A stretch of DNA of 64,000 bases, from the NCBI RefSeq assembly GCF_023273875.1, contig NZ_CP096882.1:2418001-2482000 (forward strand), in the 5' to 3' direction. Below, in pieces: positions 52,359 through 60,960 of this stretch. The notes below the pieces were generated by a model. The model was not told the DNA's origin, made no database searches, and was given only the letters and a program-made list of their open reading frames with translations. The DNA is from Pseudarthrobacter sp. SSS035 (lineage in GTDB: Bacteria; Actinomycetota; Actinomycetes; Actinomycetales; Micrococcaceae). Position 1 is the first letter of the stretch, and each line of letters begins with the position of its first letter. Made by a program: the position numbers and the translations under genes.

Positions 52359-55300
52359 TTAGCCGTCGTCACTCATTCTCTCGGCTTCGGAGTCATGGCG
52401 ACGAGCGTCGTGTTGATAGCTGTCTGCGATGCCGCGAAGCACGCGGGCACTTCGCGGCCATCGAGTGGAAATCTTCGTCGCCATCTCACGGTACTTCTTC
52501 TCGATTTCGCGCTCCTGATCACCCCCAGCAAAGACACCTCGGGTTGTAATCCCACGTTTATTCGTCTTACCGATATGCAGCCCAGCGTCGAGGCGTGCGT
52601 TGCCGATGTTCTCGATTATCTCTCGGACCGGTTCCGCGGGCCAGACGCCATCGGTGCCGACGGGGCTCGATGCGAGGACTTGTCCGATCTGTTCGTCGCC
52701 GATTGCAGCCCGCCTGCTGTCGGAGAGGGCAAGACGGGCGCCTCGCACCCAATCGTTCAGGTGAGCGCCATCGATAGTGCCGTCTTCGGCGACGCCTGGA
52801 AGGGTATGCCAGTTGCGAAGAACGCTGTAGGACCGATGAGCGAACGCTTTCTCCTGAGCAGTGGGCGACCGTTTGGGTTCGTCATCGCCACGGTAGAGGG
52901 CTTTGATCATGCTTATGAAGTCGCTTGGATCCGTTCCCAGCGCCCGGTAGAGCGCCGCAGAGGGCTGGTGATCATGCAGCAGTTCAAAGAACATGAACTC
53001 ATACCCTGGAAGGTCCTTGTCGTCGTGAAAGTGCTGCTCCATGTATTTCAGGACATTGCCGACGTAGTAGCCACTCATGGTGGTGTCGTGGATGGGGCCA
53101 GGCGCATTACGGAGCGCGTTAAGGACCAGCTTGACGAGGCGGACGCCCGGTTCCTTGCTGTCACGAAGCATGTCACTAAGGAGCCCCACGGCTCCCCATG
53201 GGCGATCGTGCTCGACGAGCAGACTAATGGCTTCTGCTCGCTCATCGGCGGTGGCGTAACGATGTTGCGCGCGCTCCCAATATGCTGCTTCGAGATCCTT
53301 TCCGAGAGTGGCGATCTCGGTCCAATATCGCTTCGCGAACGGCACGGCTGCCATGAGTGTTTCCTGTGATGACGCTTCCCCTAACGCAGGGCTGGCAAGC
53401 GCAGCATTGAGCCAAGAAAAGCCTTCGATGTTGATCTTGTCGCTGGCTAAGGTCAAAGCGGCTTGTCGCAGGTTTTGTTCCTGAGAGCTGAGCCAACCGA
53501 GGATCGCGTCTTCCGGTGCGTCGCTCCTTGTCGAGAGCATGCGACCAATGTCGTGCGGAGTTTTCACCTCAACTGTCAGCGCGGCCAACGCGTCCGCACC
53601 GAGCGCGAGGACCTCTTCGAGGGCTTCGTTTCGTAAACGAGCAAGTTCGACGTCGTACCCCTCTTCTCCCCACTTGAAGTTGGGAATGCGTGGCCGCCAG
53701 TCAAAGAGATTCGAGAATCGGCGGGCATCCTGGGCAGGTTTTATGTCATCGGCGACAGAGCGAAGCAGGGCCACATCGTCGGCGGGCATGGCCCACTCGG
53801 CGTCGGCATACTCTTCGTGATTGTCTGCCTCGCCGGTCAACGCCTCCCACATCGCATACTGCTCTTCCTCCGTCCAAGTGTGGGCGTCGACGGCTTCACG
53901 AAGCTTCTTGATAACTACCCGCCGCTCATCGGTAGGAAGCTTATCGATCTTCGGAAGCAGTTCCAGCCACCGTTCCGTGACTGTGCCGGCGACGGCCACA
54001 GCCATGGCAACAAGCGTGTGGACGAAGCGACCCCAGTCCGCGTAGGTCACTGATTGCCTCGCTGGACTCCAGTCGCGATGCGTAGGGGAGTGAGGGGGAA
54101 AGGCAGTCGCGTAGTTGTCGGGCCACACTCCCATAATGAGCTTCCAGCCAACGCCAGGTTCGCGCTGAAGGATCCGTTCGACTACCGCGAGTTTGTCGTC
54201 GATGGTGGCCCCGCTTTGAGGAAGCCAGCCCGTGACCACCGCCTGAAGGCTCTCGATCGGGCGGTTGCTGAGCCGTCCACCTGGGTCGATCGAGGACAGC
54301 TGACCGAGGAGCATCGCTGAGCGACCAAAATAGTTGGGCGACCAGCAAAGTGTTTCGATTGCCCACAAAAGACTCGGGTGAGGCGATGACGGACCGAACA
54401 TGACGTCCTGCGCCTGATCCTTAAACATCGTGCGGAGGACAGGGCTCGGTTGCTCAAGGTCAAGCTCGACTGCGTCCAGAAAGACCTCAGGAGATGCTTC
54501 TGCCAGGGCTGGCAGAGAGCCCGCGAGCCGTGCCCAGGTCTCGCCGGATGCGTCGGCGTTTGCAGTGGCAAGCAACCTGTGGACGATTTTATCGACTCGG
54601 CTTTGCATATGGAGACCCGACGGAAGTTCGACATCGCTCGCAGCCGAAAGCGCCAGGCCGTCCGCGACCCCCTTCTTCAGTGTCTCCGAATAGAGCGGTG
54701 TCGTGCCCTGAGCACTCGCTGTCAATCGGGTAACGGTGTCCATGCCTTGGTAGGGGTCAGCTTCGAGCAGCACATCCACCACCACCTCACCCCAACGCGC
54801 CAAGTCGCTGGCCGTCAGCGTAGGCAGAAGCAGCAATGCCGCCTCTGCCGGAGATGTCAGCCTCCATGTACCTCCCGAGCGGACAAAAGGGGCATCGCTA
54901 CGGCTGGCGAGGCTCCTAAGGAGTCGCTCGATATCCTCCCGTGATCGCCCAGTCAACTTCTCCAAAGCGAGGAGATCACCTTCATGCTCTGACCACGATC
55001 CGGCCAAAACAAGGGGCGCGAGAATGCCAGCATGCTCAGGCATGGCGACCCAGTCCGGCTTGCGGAATCGTGGCTCGAGTGCGATAGAACGGATGAGCGC
55101 AGCCATGCTGCGACGCGCGAGAGCTACCATCGCTTCCGCCTTGTCCGAGTCGGGAACCGTTGCCTTCAAGGCATCGCGGGCGGCAACGCGGTCGATCTTT
55201 CGAAGCTCGATTCCCTTCCCACCGCGAACGACGTCGTCGGGCTCGGCGATCAGGACGACACGGTGTCCACCCTTTACCGCCGCCGCGAGGTCGGGCTCGC

Positions 55301-56321
55301 CCTCAAACTGCGGAACAAGAATGAGGGGAACGGTAGACTCGACCAACCGTTGCCACGCTGCTCCGTCAGTAACCACGATGGTGCGGTAGAGAAGCTCCTC
55401 ATGCGTCTCCAATGCAGAGAAAATGAGCGCCAAGGCGTCGTCCTGCCAATGAGCAATCAGCGTCACAATCGAATCGGTCTGCGCTGCGCCCGTCAGGGCG
55501 GCACGCAGTTCATCCGTCGCGCCTGAACGCCCGGCGGCGAAGAAGCTCGGCGGCAGAGGAATCGTGGTGCGCCCCTGGAACGAGTTCCACCGCCGTTCGA
55601 TTGTCTGCGCGTCGCGAGGCCGGTATCCGAGGCGTTCGGAGATCCAATAGTGCACGGAAGGAGACGCCTGAAGCCAACCTTCTAGGAGGTGCGCATCGAT
55701 GGCCTTAACGTCGGCGAACTTCGTTTCGGCCGAACGGTCAGATGCCCATCCCTTCGCTCCTGCCCAGTTGCGGGGCGTCGCGAACACGAAGACCGACCCA
55801 GCGTCATTGGGGAGTGACAGCACGCGCTTGTCGAAGTCGCTCTGTGCCTTGCCCTTCGAGTTGGCCTCGGTTCCGAACTCGAACCGCAGCTCGCCGGACG
55901 GGAGATACGTGCTTCCGGCGGATGTGGCCGTGCCATCCCACCCGGGCGCCGCACCGCCTTCGTGTGAGCGCATATCGACGTTCGTGATGCCGGGTGTCAC
56001 TGCCAGAAGCCGACGGATCAGTTCCGGGAAGGCCCCCTTGGCATCGTCACGCGCTGCCCAGCTGTCCAGCTCAGTGGCACTGATAAGTTCAGGTCCGTCG
56101 GTCCGAAGGGCGGGAGCTACTGATGAGGCGTTTTCGCCGCGCTTCTTGAGAAGGCGCTCGACTTCTTCGAGGGCGAAACGATGCTGCGAAGATCCGGGGA
56201 GACGGGCTGACACCAACGTGCCTCCCCTCACCCAGTTCCTGACGGTATTCTCATGCACGTTGAGCAACTTGGCGGTCTCGCGCACGTTCAAGAACGGCTT
56301 ACGCTCAACTTCATTATTCAT
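52359..56321 (-). CDS. Giant HTH protein with nuclease-like block and degenerate NTPase
   Basis: A 1320-residue protein. Residues about 9-60 are an excisionase-type helix-turn-helix (FLNVRETAKLLNVHENTVRNWV). Residues about 115-170 hold GWDGT (Asp129), FEFGTEAN (Glu148) and KGKAQSDFDKR, which looks like a PD-(D/E)XK-related fold. A following region has NTPase-like strands, but where a P-loop would sit (IAHWQDDALAL) no GxxxxGK is present. The remaining ~800 residues are helical repeats. This layout resembles large STAND-like defence proteins with an inactive ATPase core. The start is ATG at 56321; ATG 56339 is also possible. There is no clear ribosome site. Confidence 0.6.
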   Translation of the reverse strand: MNNEVERKPFLNVRETAKLLNVHENTVRNWVRGGTLVSARLPGSSQHRFALEEVERLLKKRGENASSVAPALRTDGPELISATELDSWAARDDAKGAFPELIRRLLAVTPGITNVDMRSHEGGAAPGWDGTATSAGSTYLPSGELRFEFGTEANSKGKAQSDFDKRVLSLPNDAGSVFVFATPRNWAGAKGWASDRSAETKFADVKAIDAHLLEGWLQASPSVHYWISERLGYRPRDAQTIERRWNSFQGRTTIPLPPSFFAAGRSGATDELRAALTGAAQTDSIVTLIAHWQDDALALIFSALETHEELLYRTIVVTDGAAWQRLVESTVPLILVPQFEGEPDLAAAVKGGHRVVLIAEPDDVVRGGKGIELRKIDRVAARDALKATVPDSDKAEAMVALARRSMAALIRSIALEPRFRKPDWVAMPEHAGILAPLVLAGSWSEHEGDLLALEKLTGRSREDIERLLRSLASRSDAPFVRSGGTWRLTSPAEAALLLLPTLTASDLARWGEVVVDVLLEADPYQGMDTVTRLTASAQGTTPLYSETLKKGVADGLALSAASDVELPSGLHMQSRVDKIVHRLLATANADASGETWARLAGSLPALAEASPEVFLDAVELDLEQPSPVLRTMFKDQAQDVMFGPSSPHPSLLWAIETLCWSPNYFGRSAMLLGQLSSIDPGGRLSNRPIESLQAVVTGWLPQSGATIDDKLAVVERILQREPGVGWKLIMGVWPDNYATAFPPHSPTHRDWSPARQSVTYADWGRFVHTLVAMAVAVAGTVTERWLELLPKIDKLPTDERRVVIKKLREAVDAHTWTEEEQYAMWEALTGEADNHEEYADAEWAMPADDVALLRSVADDIKPAQDARRFSNLFDWRPRIPNFKWGEEGYDVELARLRNEALEEVLALGADALAALTVEVKTPHDIGRMLSTRSDAPEDAILGWLSSQEQNLRQAALTLASDKINIEGFSWLNAALASPALGEASSQETLMAAVPFAKRYWTEIATLGKDLEAAYWERAQHRYATADERAEAISLLVEHDRPWGAVGLLSDMLRDSKEPGVRLVKLVLNALRNAPGPIHDTTMSGYYVGNVLKYMEQHFHDDKDLPGYEFMFFELLHDHQPSAALYRALGTDPSDFISMIKALYRGDDEPKRSPTAQEKAFAHRSYSVLRNWHTLPGVAEDGTIDGAHLNDWVRGARLALSDSRRAAIGDEQIGQVLASSPVGTDGVWPAEPVREIIENIGNARLDAGLHIGKTNKRGITTRGVFAGGDQEREIEKKYREMATKISTRWPRSARVLRGIADSYQHDARRHDSEAERMSDDG

Positions 56322-56339
56322 ACCAACAACATAACACAT

Positions 56340-56357
56340 TGTGGACTTTGTGGACTT
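56340..56357. repeat. Two tandem 9-base repeats upstream of the HTH protein
   Basis: TGTGGACTT is repeated exactly twice head to tail (56340-56348, 56349-56357), 19-36 bases before the start codon of the 1320-residue protein. Its own HTH domain makes this a plausible self-binding site. The following ~280 bases to 56640 hold no gene that I can support. Confidence 0.5.
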
Positions 56358-56644
56358 TGACATCCAGGCCTCGCCCCATTCAGAGCCGTGGACACCGACG
56401 ACACGATAAGTGAGTCCGCAAGCTTTGGAGCCAGCGACGACCGTAAAATCCGAGTTCGCCCCGTTCGGGCACGAATAGGACGTGTTGCCAAGGTCGTTGG
56501 TGAGCCATTTCAAGGGTGGATCGAGGCATCCGGAGGTTTCTTGACGTCTCAGTAGTAGTAGTGCCTTTTAACTCTAGGGATACGACGCGCCTCACCGTCT
56601 GAACGACCACGACGAGGGAAGTGCTCTAATTTTCTCGGAATCGT

Positions 56645-56902
56645 GTGGGTTCGTCCGCGGCCTGCGGTTCCTTCCGCGACGATGCTTCTTTCGCGGGCCT
56701 GTGCCCGCAGCGGTCCATGGACTCTTTTGAGGCTCTCAGCTCCCAGTTCGCGGCCGAACGCCCCGGTCCGCTGATGCAGGCCACAGTCCCCACGCCCGCC
56801 ACCGCTGCGCAGCTCGCCGCCTCCATCACCTTCCTGCTCAGTGACGGCACCAACTTCAACGGCGCTATCCTAGTCTCCGGCGGCGGCTGGTCGGCGCTGT
56901 AG
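56645..56902 (+). pseudogene. SDR C-terminal fragment, copy 3
   Basis: The frame ends FAAERPGPLMQATVP, then TPATAAQLAASITFLLSDG, then GGGWSAL and stop, the tail of an SDR. SDR homology is clear from about 56740; upstream residues are unrelated. The catalytic half is missing. It marks the right edge of the second defence-like island and is followed by a hairpin. Confidence 0.78.
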
Positions 56903-56923
56903 GCGAGCGGCACCCAATGCGAA

Positions 56924-56955
56924 CGGACGACGGCGGGAGGTCCCGCCGTCGTCCG
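56924..56955. terminator. GC-rich hairpin, copy d
   Basis: A perfect 14-bp stem (CGGACGACGGCGGG and complement) with loop AGGT between the SDR remnant and the convergent oxidase gene. It can terminate in both directions. Confidence 0.75.
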
Positions 56956-56959
56956 CCTC

Positions 56960-58216
56960 CTAGCGGGAGCTCACCGCCGGGACGCCGAGGATGCTGTCCA
57001 GCAGCCCGTTGCGGAATTTTCCGTCCGGATCGTGCGCCGATGCCATCGAACGGAAGTCCGCCAAGCGGGGGTAGAGGGACTCCCAGTCGTGACCGCCTGG
57101 CGTGAAAAGCTTGCCCCAGTGCGGCCTGGCCCCGAACGGCCGCAGCAGGTCCTCGAGCTGCGGAAGAACGGCTTCCACGTGCGGCTGCAGCGGCTTCCAG
57201 GTGAAGTGCAGCGCGACGCTCTGCTGCCGGTAGAAGGGGCTGAGCCAGAATTCGTCCGCGGCGCCGGTCCGGATTTCGGAGACAAACAGCAGGGGCGCAA
57301 GTTTGTCCGCCAGGCTCCGCACTGCCTGGATCGCAGCAGGTGCCTGCTCCAGCGGCAGGATGAATTCGCTCTGCAGTTCCTCACCGTTGCTGGGCGTGAA
57401 CTCGTGGCGGAAGTGCGGCAGCCGGTCCAGCCATGGCCCGGGCTTATCCATCTGGACTGTGCAGTTCTCGGCCGACATCACCGGCAGCGGGTGCCGCGGG
57501 CCGGTGGCTGCCGTGGCGCCGAACAGTTCACTGAGCGGAGGCTCAGAGTCCAGCGCCTTGAGCCAGACCTGGCTGATGCTATCGCCCACGTAATCGGTGA
57601 AAAGACTCACGCTGTAGGCGCTGGACACCAGCTGCGTGAAATCCGCCAGCGCCCGGTCCCACGGCAGGTTTTCCAACACACGCTGGCGCATGCTGAAGCT
57701 CGGCCGGACGGCAAGCTGGAGGCCGGTGACGATGCCCAGAGCGCCCAGGCCCACCACGCTGCCCAGGAACTCCTCGCCGTCCGCGCGGGACAGCGATACC
57801 TGCTCGCCGGAGGCCCGCACCAGGTCAAAGCCCTCCACCGCCCCGGCCAGGGAGGGGTTGTTCACACCGGACCCATGGGTGCCCGTCTGGACTGCCCCGG
57901 CCACGGAAATGTGGGGGAGCGACGCCAGATTGTGGATGGCCAGGCCGGACTGCTGCAGCGTACGGCACAGGGCGCCGTAGCTCACTCCGCCGCTGACGCG
58001 GACGCTCTGCCGGTCCGCGTCCAGTTCGATGTGCTGCGGCAGGGCATCCAGCAGCACGTGCACGCCGTCGGTGTCCCCGATGCGGTTGAAGGAGTGCCGC
58101 GATCCCAGGGCCTTGACCCGGCTGGAACGCGCCACCACCTGGGCGAGCTCAGCCACCGACTCCGGGCGCAAGGCGTCCGCTGATGAGTAGTTGAGATTTC
58201 CTGCCCAGTTCTTCAT
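56960..58216 (-). CDS. FAD-dependent alditol (xylitol/sorbitol) oxidase-like enzyme
   Basis: A 418-residue VAO-family oxidase closest in pattern to actinobacterial alditol oxidase AldO. GSRHSFNRIGDT with His41 matches the covalent-FAD attachment site, and GTHGSGVNNPSLAGAV and HWGKLFTPGG are conserved blocks. It would oxidise the terminal alcohol of a sugar alcohol with release of peroxide. It is divergent from the LacI gene, with a LacI-type operator in the gap, so it belongs to the sugar regulon downstream. Confidence 0.82.
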   Translation of the reverse strand: MKNWAGNLNYSSADALRPESVAELAQVVARSSRVKALGSRHSFNRIGDTDGVHVLLDALPQHIELDADRQSVRVSGGVSYGALCRTLQQSGLAIHNLASLPHISVAGAVQTGTHGSGVNNPSLAGAVEGFDLVRASGEQVSLSRADGEEFLGSVVGLGALGIVTGLQLAVRPSFSMRQRVLENLPWDRALADFTQLVSSAYSVSLFTDYVGDSISQVWLKALDSEPPLSELFGATAATGPRHPLPVMSAENCTVQMDKPGPWLDRLPHFRHEFTPSNGEELQSEFILPLEQAPAAIQAVRSLADKLAPLLFVSEIRTGAADEFWLSPFYRQQSVALHFTWKPLQPHVEAVLPQLEDLLRPFGARPHWGKLFTPGGHDWESLYPRLADFRSMASAHDPDGKFRNGLLDSILGVPAVSSR

Positions 58217-58255
58217 GTGCTCGGCTTTCGGGTGAAGGTACGTTTCGCTCCAACA

Positions 58256-58273
58256 ACTGTGAGCGCTAACAAT
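58256..58273. promoter_or_regulatory. LacI-type operator 1
   Basis: ACTGTGAGCGCTAACAAT matches the symmetric pattern ATTGTTAGCGCTAACAAT at most positions. It lies between the divergent oxidase and LacI genes, 40 bases from the oxidase start. Confidence 0.7.
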
Positions 58274-58394
58274 TTCCCTGTCAAGACGCTTCCGCCGCCT
58301 CTCGCCGAGGAGGGCGGTAACATCGTCAGCAGGTCATCCGCAGCGGCATTCACTGGCCGCCGGCTTTGTCCCAAAAGGCTTTGAAAGGGGAGCA

Positions 58395-59396
58395 GTGCGC
58401 GCAACGGTCAAAGATGTCGCGCGTCATGCCGGCGTTTCGCCCAAGACTGTCTCGAACGTCATGAACGGCGTCATTCCGGTCAGCGGCGCCACCAGGACCA
58501 GGGTGGAGCAGGCCATTCTCGAACTGGATTACGTGCCCAACCTCTCCGCCCGCGGACTGCGCAACGGGAGGTCCGGCGTGATTGCGCTGGCCCTGCCTGA
58601 TCTTGGCACGCCGTACTCGGCAGAAATTGCCCACCACATCGTGGAAGTGGCGCACGAGCAGGGCTGGATCGTGCAGATCGAGGAAACCGGCTCCGATCCC
58701 CAGCGCGAGCACGAACTCATGGTGCGCGCCCGCTCCAACCTCATCGACGGGCTGATCCTCAACCCTGTGGTGCTGGACGAGAGCGCCGTCCAGGTGGGCG
58801 TTGCCCTTCCGCCCGTGGTCCTGCTCGGCGAGGTCACACAAAGCCTCGCCGACCGCGTCTTCGTGGACAGCTTCGCTGCCGCCCGCGACATGACCCTCTC
58901 CTTGGCGCAGTCCGGGCGCCGGCGGATCGCCGTCCTGGGAACCACCGAAGACCGGGGATCGGCCGCGGCGATCCAGCGAACCCGGGGCTATGAAGAGGCG
59001 TTGGAGATCCTTGGCATCGAACGGGACGAGGCACTGCTGATTCCCTGTGAGAAGTGGACGCCGCAGACTGCCGCCGATGCGCTCACGGCCTACCTCGACT
59101 CCCATCCGCTGCCCGAGGCACTGTTCTGCTTCACGGATTCCATGGCCATCGGCGCCCTGAGTGTGCTGTGGAAGCGGGGCCTGCGCATCCCGGAGGACAT
59201 TGCGGTGGCGGGTTTCGATGACATCGCCGACGGCCGCTACGCGGTTCCGTCGCTGACCACGGTCTCCTTCGACAAGCGTGCCATTGCCAGCGAAGCCCTG
59301 CGCCTGCTGACGGAGCGGATGGCCGACAGGGGCCACGAGCAGCGCGTGGTTTCCGTGGACTACACCATCGTGGAGCGGGACAGCAGCCGCTCCTGA
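58395..59396 (+). CDS. LacI-family regulator of the arabinoside/alditol locus
   Basis: A 333-residue regulator with the LacI helix-turn-helix at the N-terminus (TVKDVARHAGVSPKTVSNVMNG), hinge at about residue 50 (YVPNLSARGLRNGRSG), then the periplasmic-binding-protein-like sugar domain. The start is GTG at 58395 after GGGGAGCA. Matching operators lie upstream (58256) and before the ABC importer (59437), so it probably controls the oxidase, itself and the importer-arabinofuranosidase operon. Confidence 0.9.
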   Translation: MRATVKDVARHAGVSPKTVSNVMNGVIPVSGATRTRVEQAILELDYVPNLSARGLRNGRSGVIALALPDLGTPYSAEIAHHIVEVAHEQGWIVQIEETGSDPQREHELMVRARSNLIDGLILNPVVLDESAVQVGVALPPVVLLGEVTQSLADRVFVDSFAAARDMTLSLAQSGRRRIAVLGTTEDRGSAAAIQRTRGYEEALEILGIERDEALLIPCEKWTPQTAADALTAYLDSHPLPEALFCFTDSMAIGALSVLWKRGLRIPEDIAVAGFDDIADGRYAVPSLTTVSFDKRAIASEALRLLTERMADRGHEQRVVSVDYTIVERDSSRS

Positions 59397-59436
59397 AGCG
59401 ACAGCAGCCGCACCTGAAACGAGAGCGGCCCACCAG

Positions 59437-59454
59437 ATTGTTGGCGCTAACAAT
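59437..59454. promoter_or_regulatory. LacI-type operator 2
   Basis: ATTGTTGGCGCTAACAAT differs from a perfect palindrome by one base pair. It lies just upstream of a possible -35 TTGCCC (59461) for the importer operon. Confidence 0.75.
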
Positions 59455-59470
59455 TTTCTCTTGCCCTGTC

Positions 59471-59488
59471 CATTACATCGATGTAATG
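59471..59488. promoter_or_regulatory. Perfect 18-bp palindrome in the importer promoter
   Basis: CATTACATCGATGTAATG is fully symmetric and overlaps the spacer and -10 (TAATGT, 59484) of the predicted promoter. It differs from the LacI box, so a second regulator, not encoded here, probably acts at this promoter. Confidence 0.65.
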
Positions 59489-59601
59489 TGAGGCGTGCGT
59501 CACCCCCTGAAGGCATCGGCCCGGGGACGGGGACGCACCGGAACCGGAGTTTTGAGCTACAAGAAGTGACCTTTCCGCGGACCCATCCAAAGGAGTGACG
59601 G

Positions 59602-60933
59602 GTGAAGCAGTTTGAATTTTTCGGGAAGCAAGTATCCCGACGGCAGTTATTGACAGGAACGGCAGCCTTAGGCAGCGTCCTGGTAGCAGGCGGCCTGACC
59701 GGCTGCGGTGGAAACGCCCAGGCCTCTGGCCTGAGGGACATCGGGTTCTGGCACCTGCTGTCCGGCGGGGACGGCATCAAGATGCAGGCCATGATCAACA
59801 GCGCCAACCAGGCCAACCCCGGCTTCAAGGTGCAGCCCACGGTCCTGGCCTGGGGCCCGCCGTACTACACCAAACTAGCGATGGCATCGGCCGGCGGGCG
59901 GCCGCCGGAAGTGGCGATCATGCATGCCAGCCGGGTTCCCGGATACGCCCCCGGCGGGCTCATTGACCCCTGGGACCTGGACCTGCTGGCCGAGCACGGC
60001 GTCACCGGGGACAACTTTGCGCCGCGCATCTGGGAGAAGAGCCAGCAGAACGGCAAGGTCTTCTCCATCGCCCTGGATTCGCACCCGTTCGTCATGTTCT
60101 ACAACACGGACATCGCCGGCAAGGCCGGCGTCCTCGGGAGCAACGGACAACTGCAGGAAGTAACGTCCCCGCAGGAGTTCATCGCCATGGCCAGGGAAAT
60201 GCAGAAGGTCACTCAGGCCCATGGTCTGTCCTTCGGCTACCTCGGCAGCGGCTCCCAGATGTGGCGCTTGTTCTACACGCTCTACAAGCAGCACGGCGCG
60301 GACATTGAACTGATCCCCGGCCAGCCGATGAAAGTGGACCGCGACGCCGCGATTGAGTCCCTGGAATTCATGGCATCGCTCTTTGACGACACCATCGCCG
60401 CCAAGGCCGGCGACATCAGCACAGGCATCGCGGAGTTCGCCCGCGGCGGCTCGGGAATGCTGTTCAGCGGAGTGTGGGAACTGCCCACACTCAAGAAAGC
60501 CGGACTTCCGGTGGACGCAGCCACCATTCCCACGCTGTACGGAACGCCGGCAGCCTATGCAGACTCGCACTCGTTCGTCCTGCCGCGGCAGCTGAATGTG
60601 GATGACGCGAAGCGGCGGGACGTCTACAAGTTCGTCAGCGATGTGCTCAAAGGATCCATCTCCTGGGCGGAAGCCGGCCACATTCCGGCCTACCAGCCTG
60701 TGGTCCAGTCGCAGGCCTACCGCGACCTCACACCGCAGATCCACTACGCCAACGCAGCGGACATCATCGCCTACGATCCCGAAGCCTGGTTCACCGGCTC
60801 GGGCTCGGACTGGCAGACCTACTTCGCGGAGAACGTCCAGAACGTGCTCCTGGGCCGCGACAAGGCAGCCGCAGGGTGGGACGCCTTTGAACGCCGCACC
60901 AACACCCTTCTTTCCCGGCCCAACCCGGTCTAA
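59602..60933 (+). CDS. ABC sugar importer, substrate-binding lipoprotein
   Basis: A 443-residue extracytoplasmic solute-binding protein (family 1, sugar type). The signal region has a twin-arginine-like SRRQLLTG, a hydrophobic core and a lipobox LTGC near residue 36, so it is a Tat-exported lipoprotein. The rest shows the two-lobe sugar-binder pattern (PPEVAIMHASRVPGYAPGG, FARGGSGMLFSGVWELPT). The start is GTG at 59602 after AAAGGAG. First gene of the importer operon. Confidence 0.9.
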   Translation: MKQFEFFGKQVSRRQLLTGTAALGSVLVAGGLTGCGGNAQASGLRDIGFWHLLSGGDGIKMQAMINSANQANPGFKVQPTVLAWGPPYYTKLAMASAGGRPPEVAIMHASRVPGYAPGGLIDPWDLDLLAEHGVTGDNFAPRIWEKSQQNGKVFSIALDSHPFVMFYNTDIAGKAGVLGSNGQLQEVTSPQEFIAMAREMQKVTQAHGLSFGYLGSGSQMWRLFYTLYKQHGADIELIPGQPMKVDRDAAIESLEFMASLFDDTIAAKAGDISTGIAEFARGGSGMLFSGVWELPTLKKAGLPVDAATIPTLYGTPAAYADSHSFVLPRQLNVDDAKRRDVYKFVSDVLKGSISWAEAGHIPAYQPVVQSQAYRDLTPQIHYANAADIIAYDPEAWFTGSGSDWQTYFAENVQNVLLGRDKAAAGWDAFERRTNTLLSRPNPV

Positions 60934-60960
60934 CCGCACCGAGCGACAAAGGAGTCCTTC

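Noticed and set aside
52323..53369. 348-codon plus-strand frame opposite the giant HTH gene
   Set aside because: It is antisense to the 1320-residue protein, which has a recognisable HTH and a continuous frame of nearly 4 kb; the plus-strand product shows no motif.
58350..59840. Minus-strand open frame of 496 codons over the LacI gene
   Set aside because: The LacI protein on the plus strand is unambiguous, and the antisense product has no recognisable motif.
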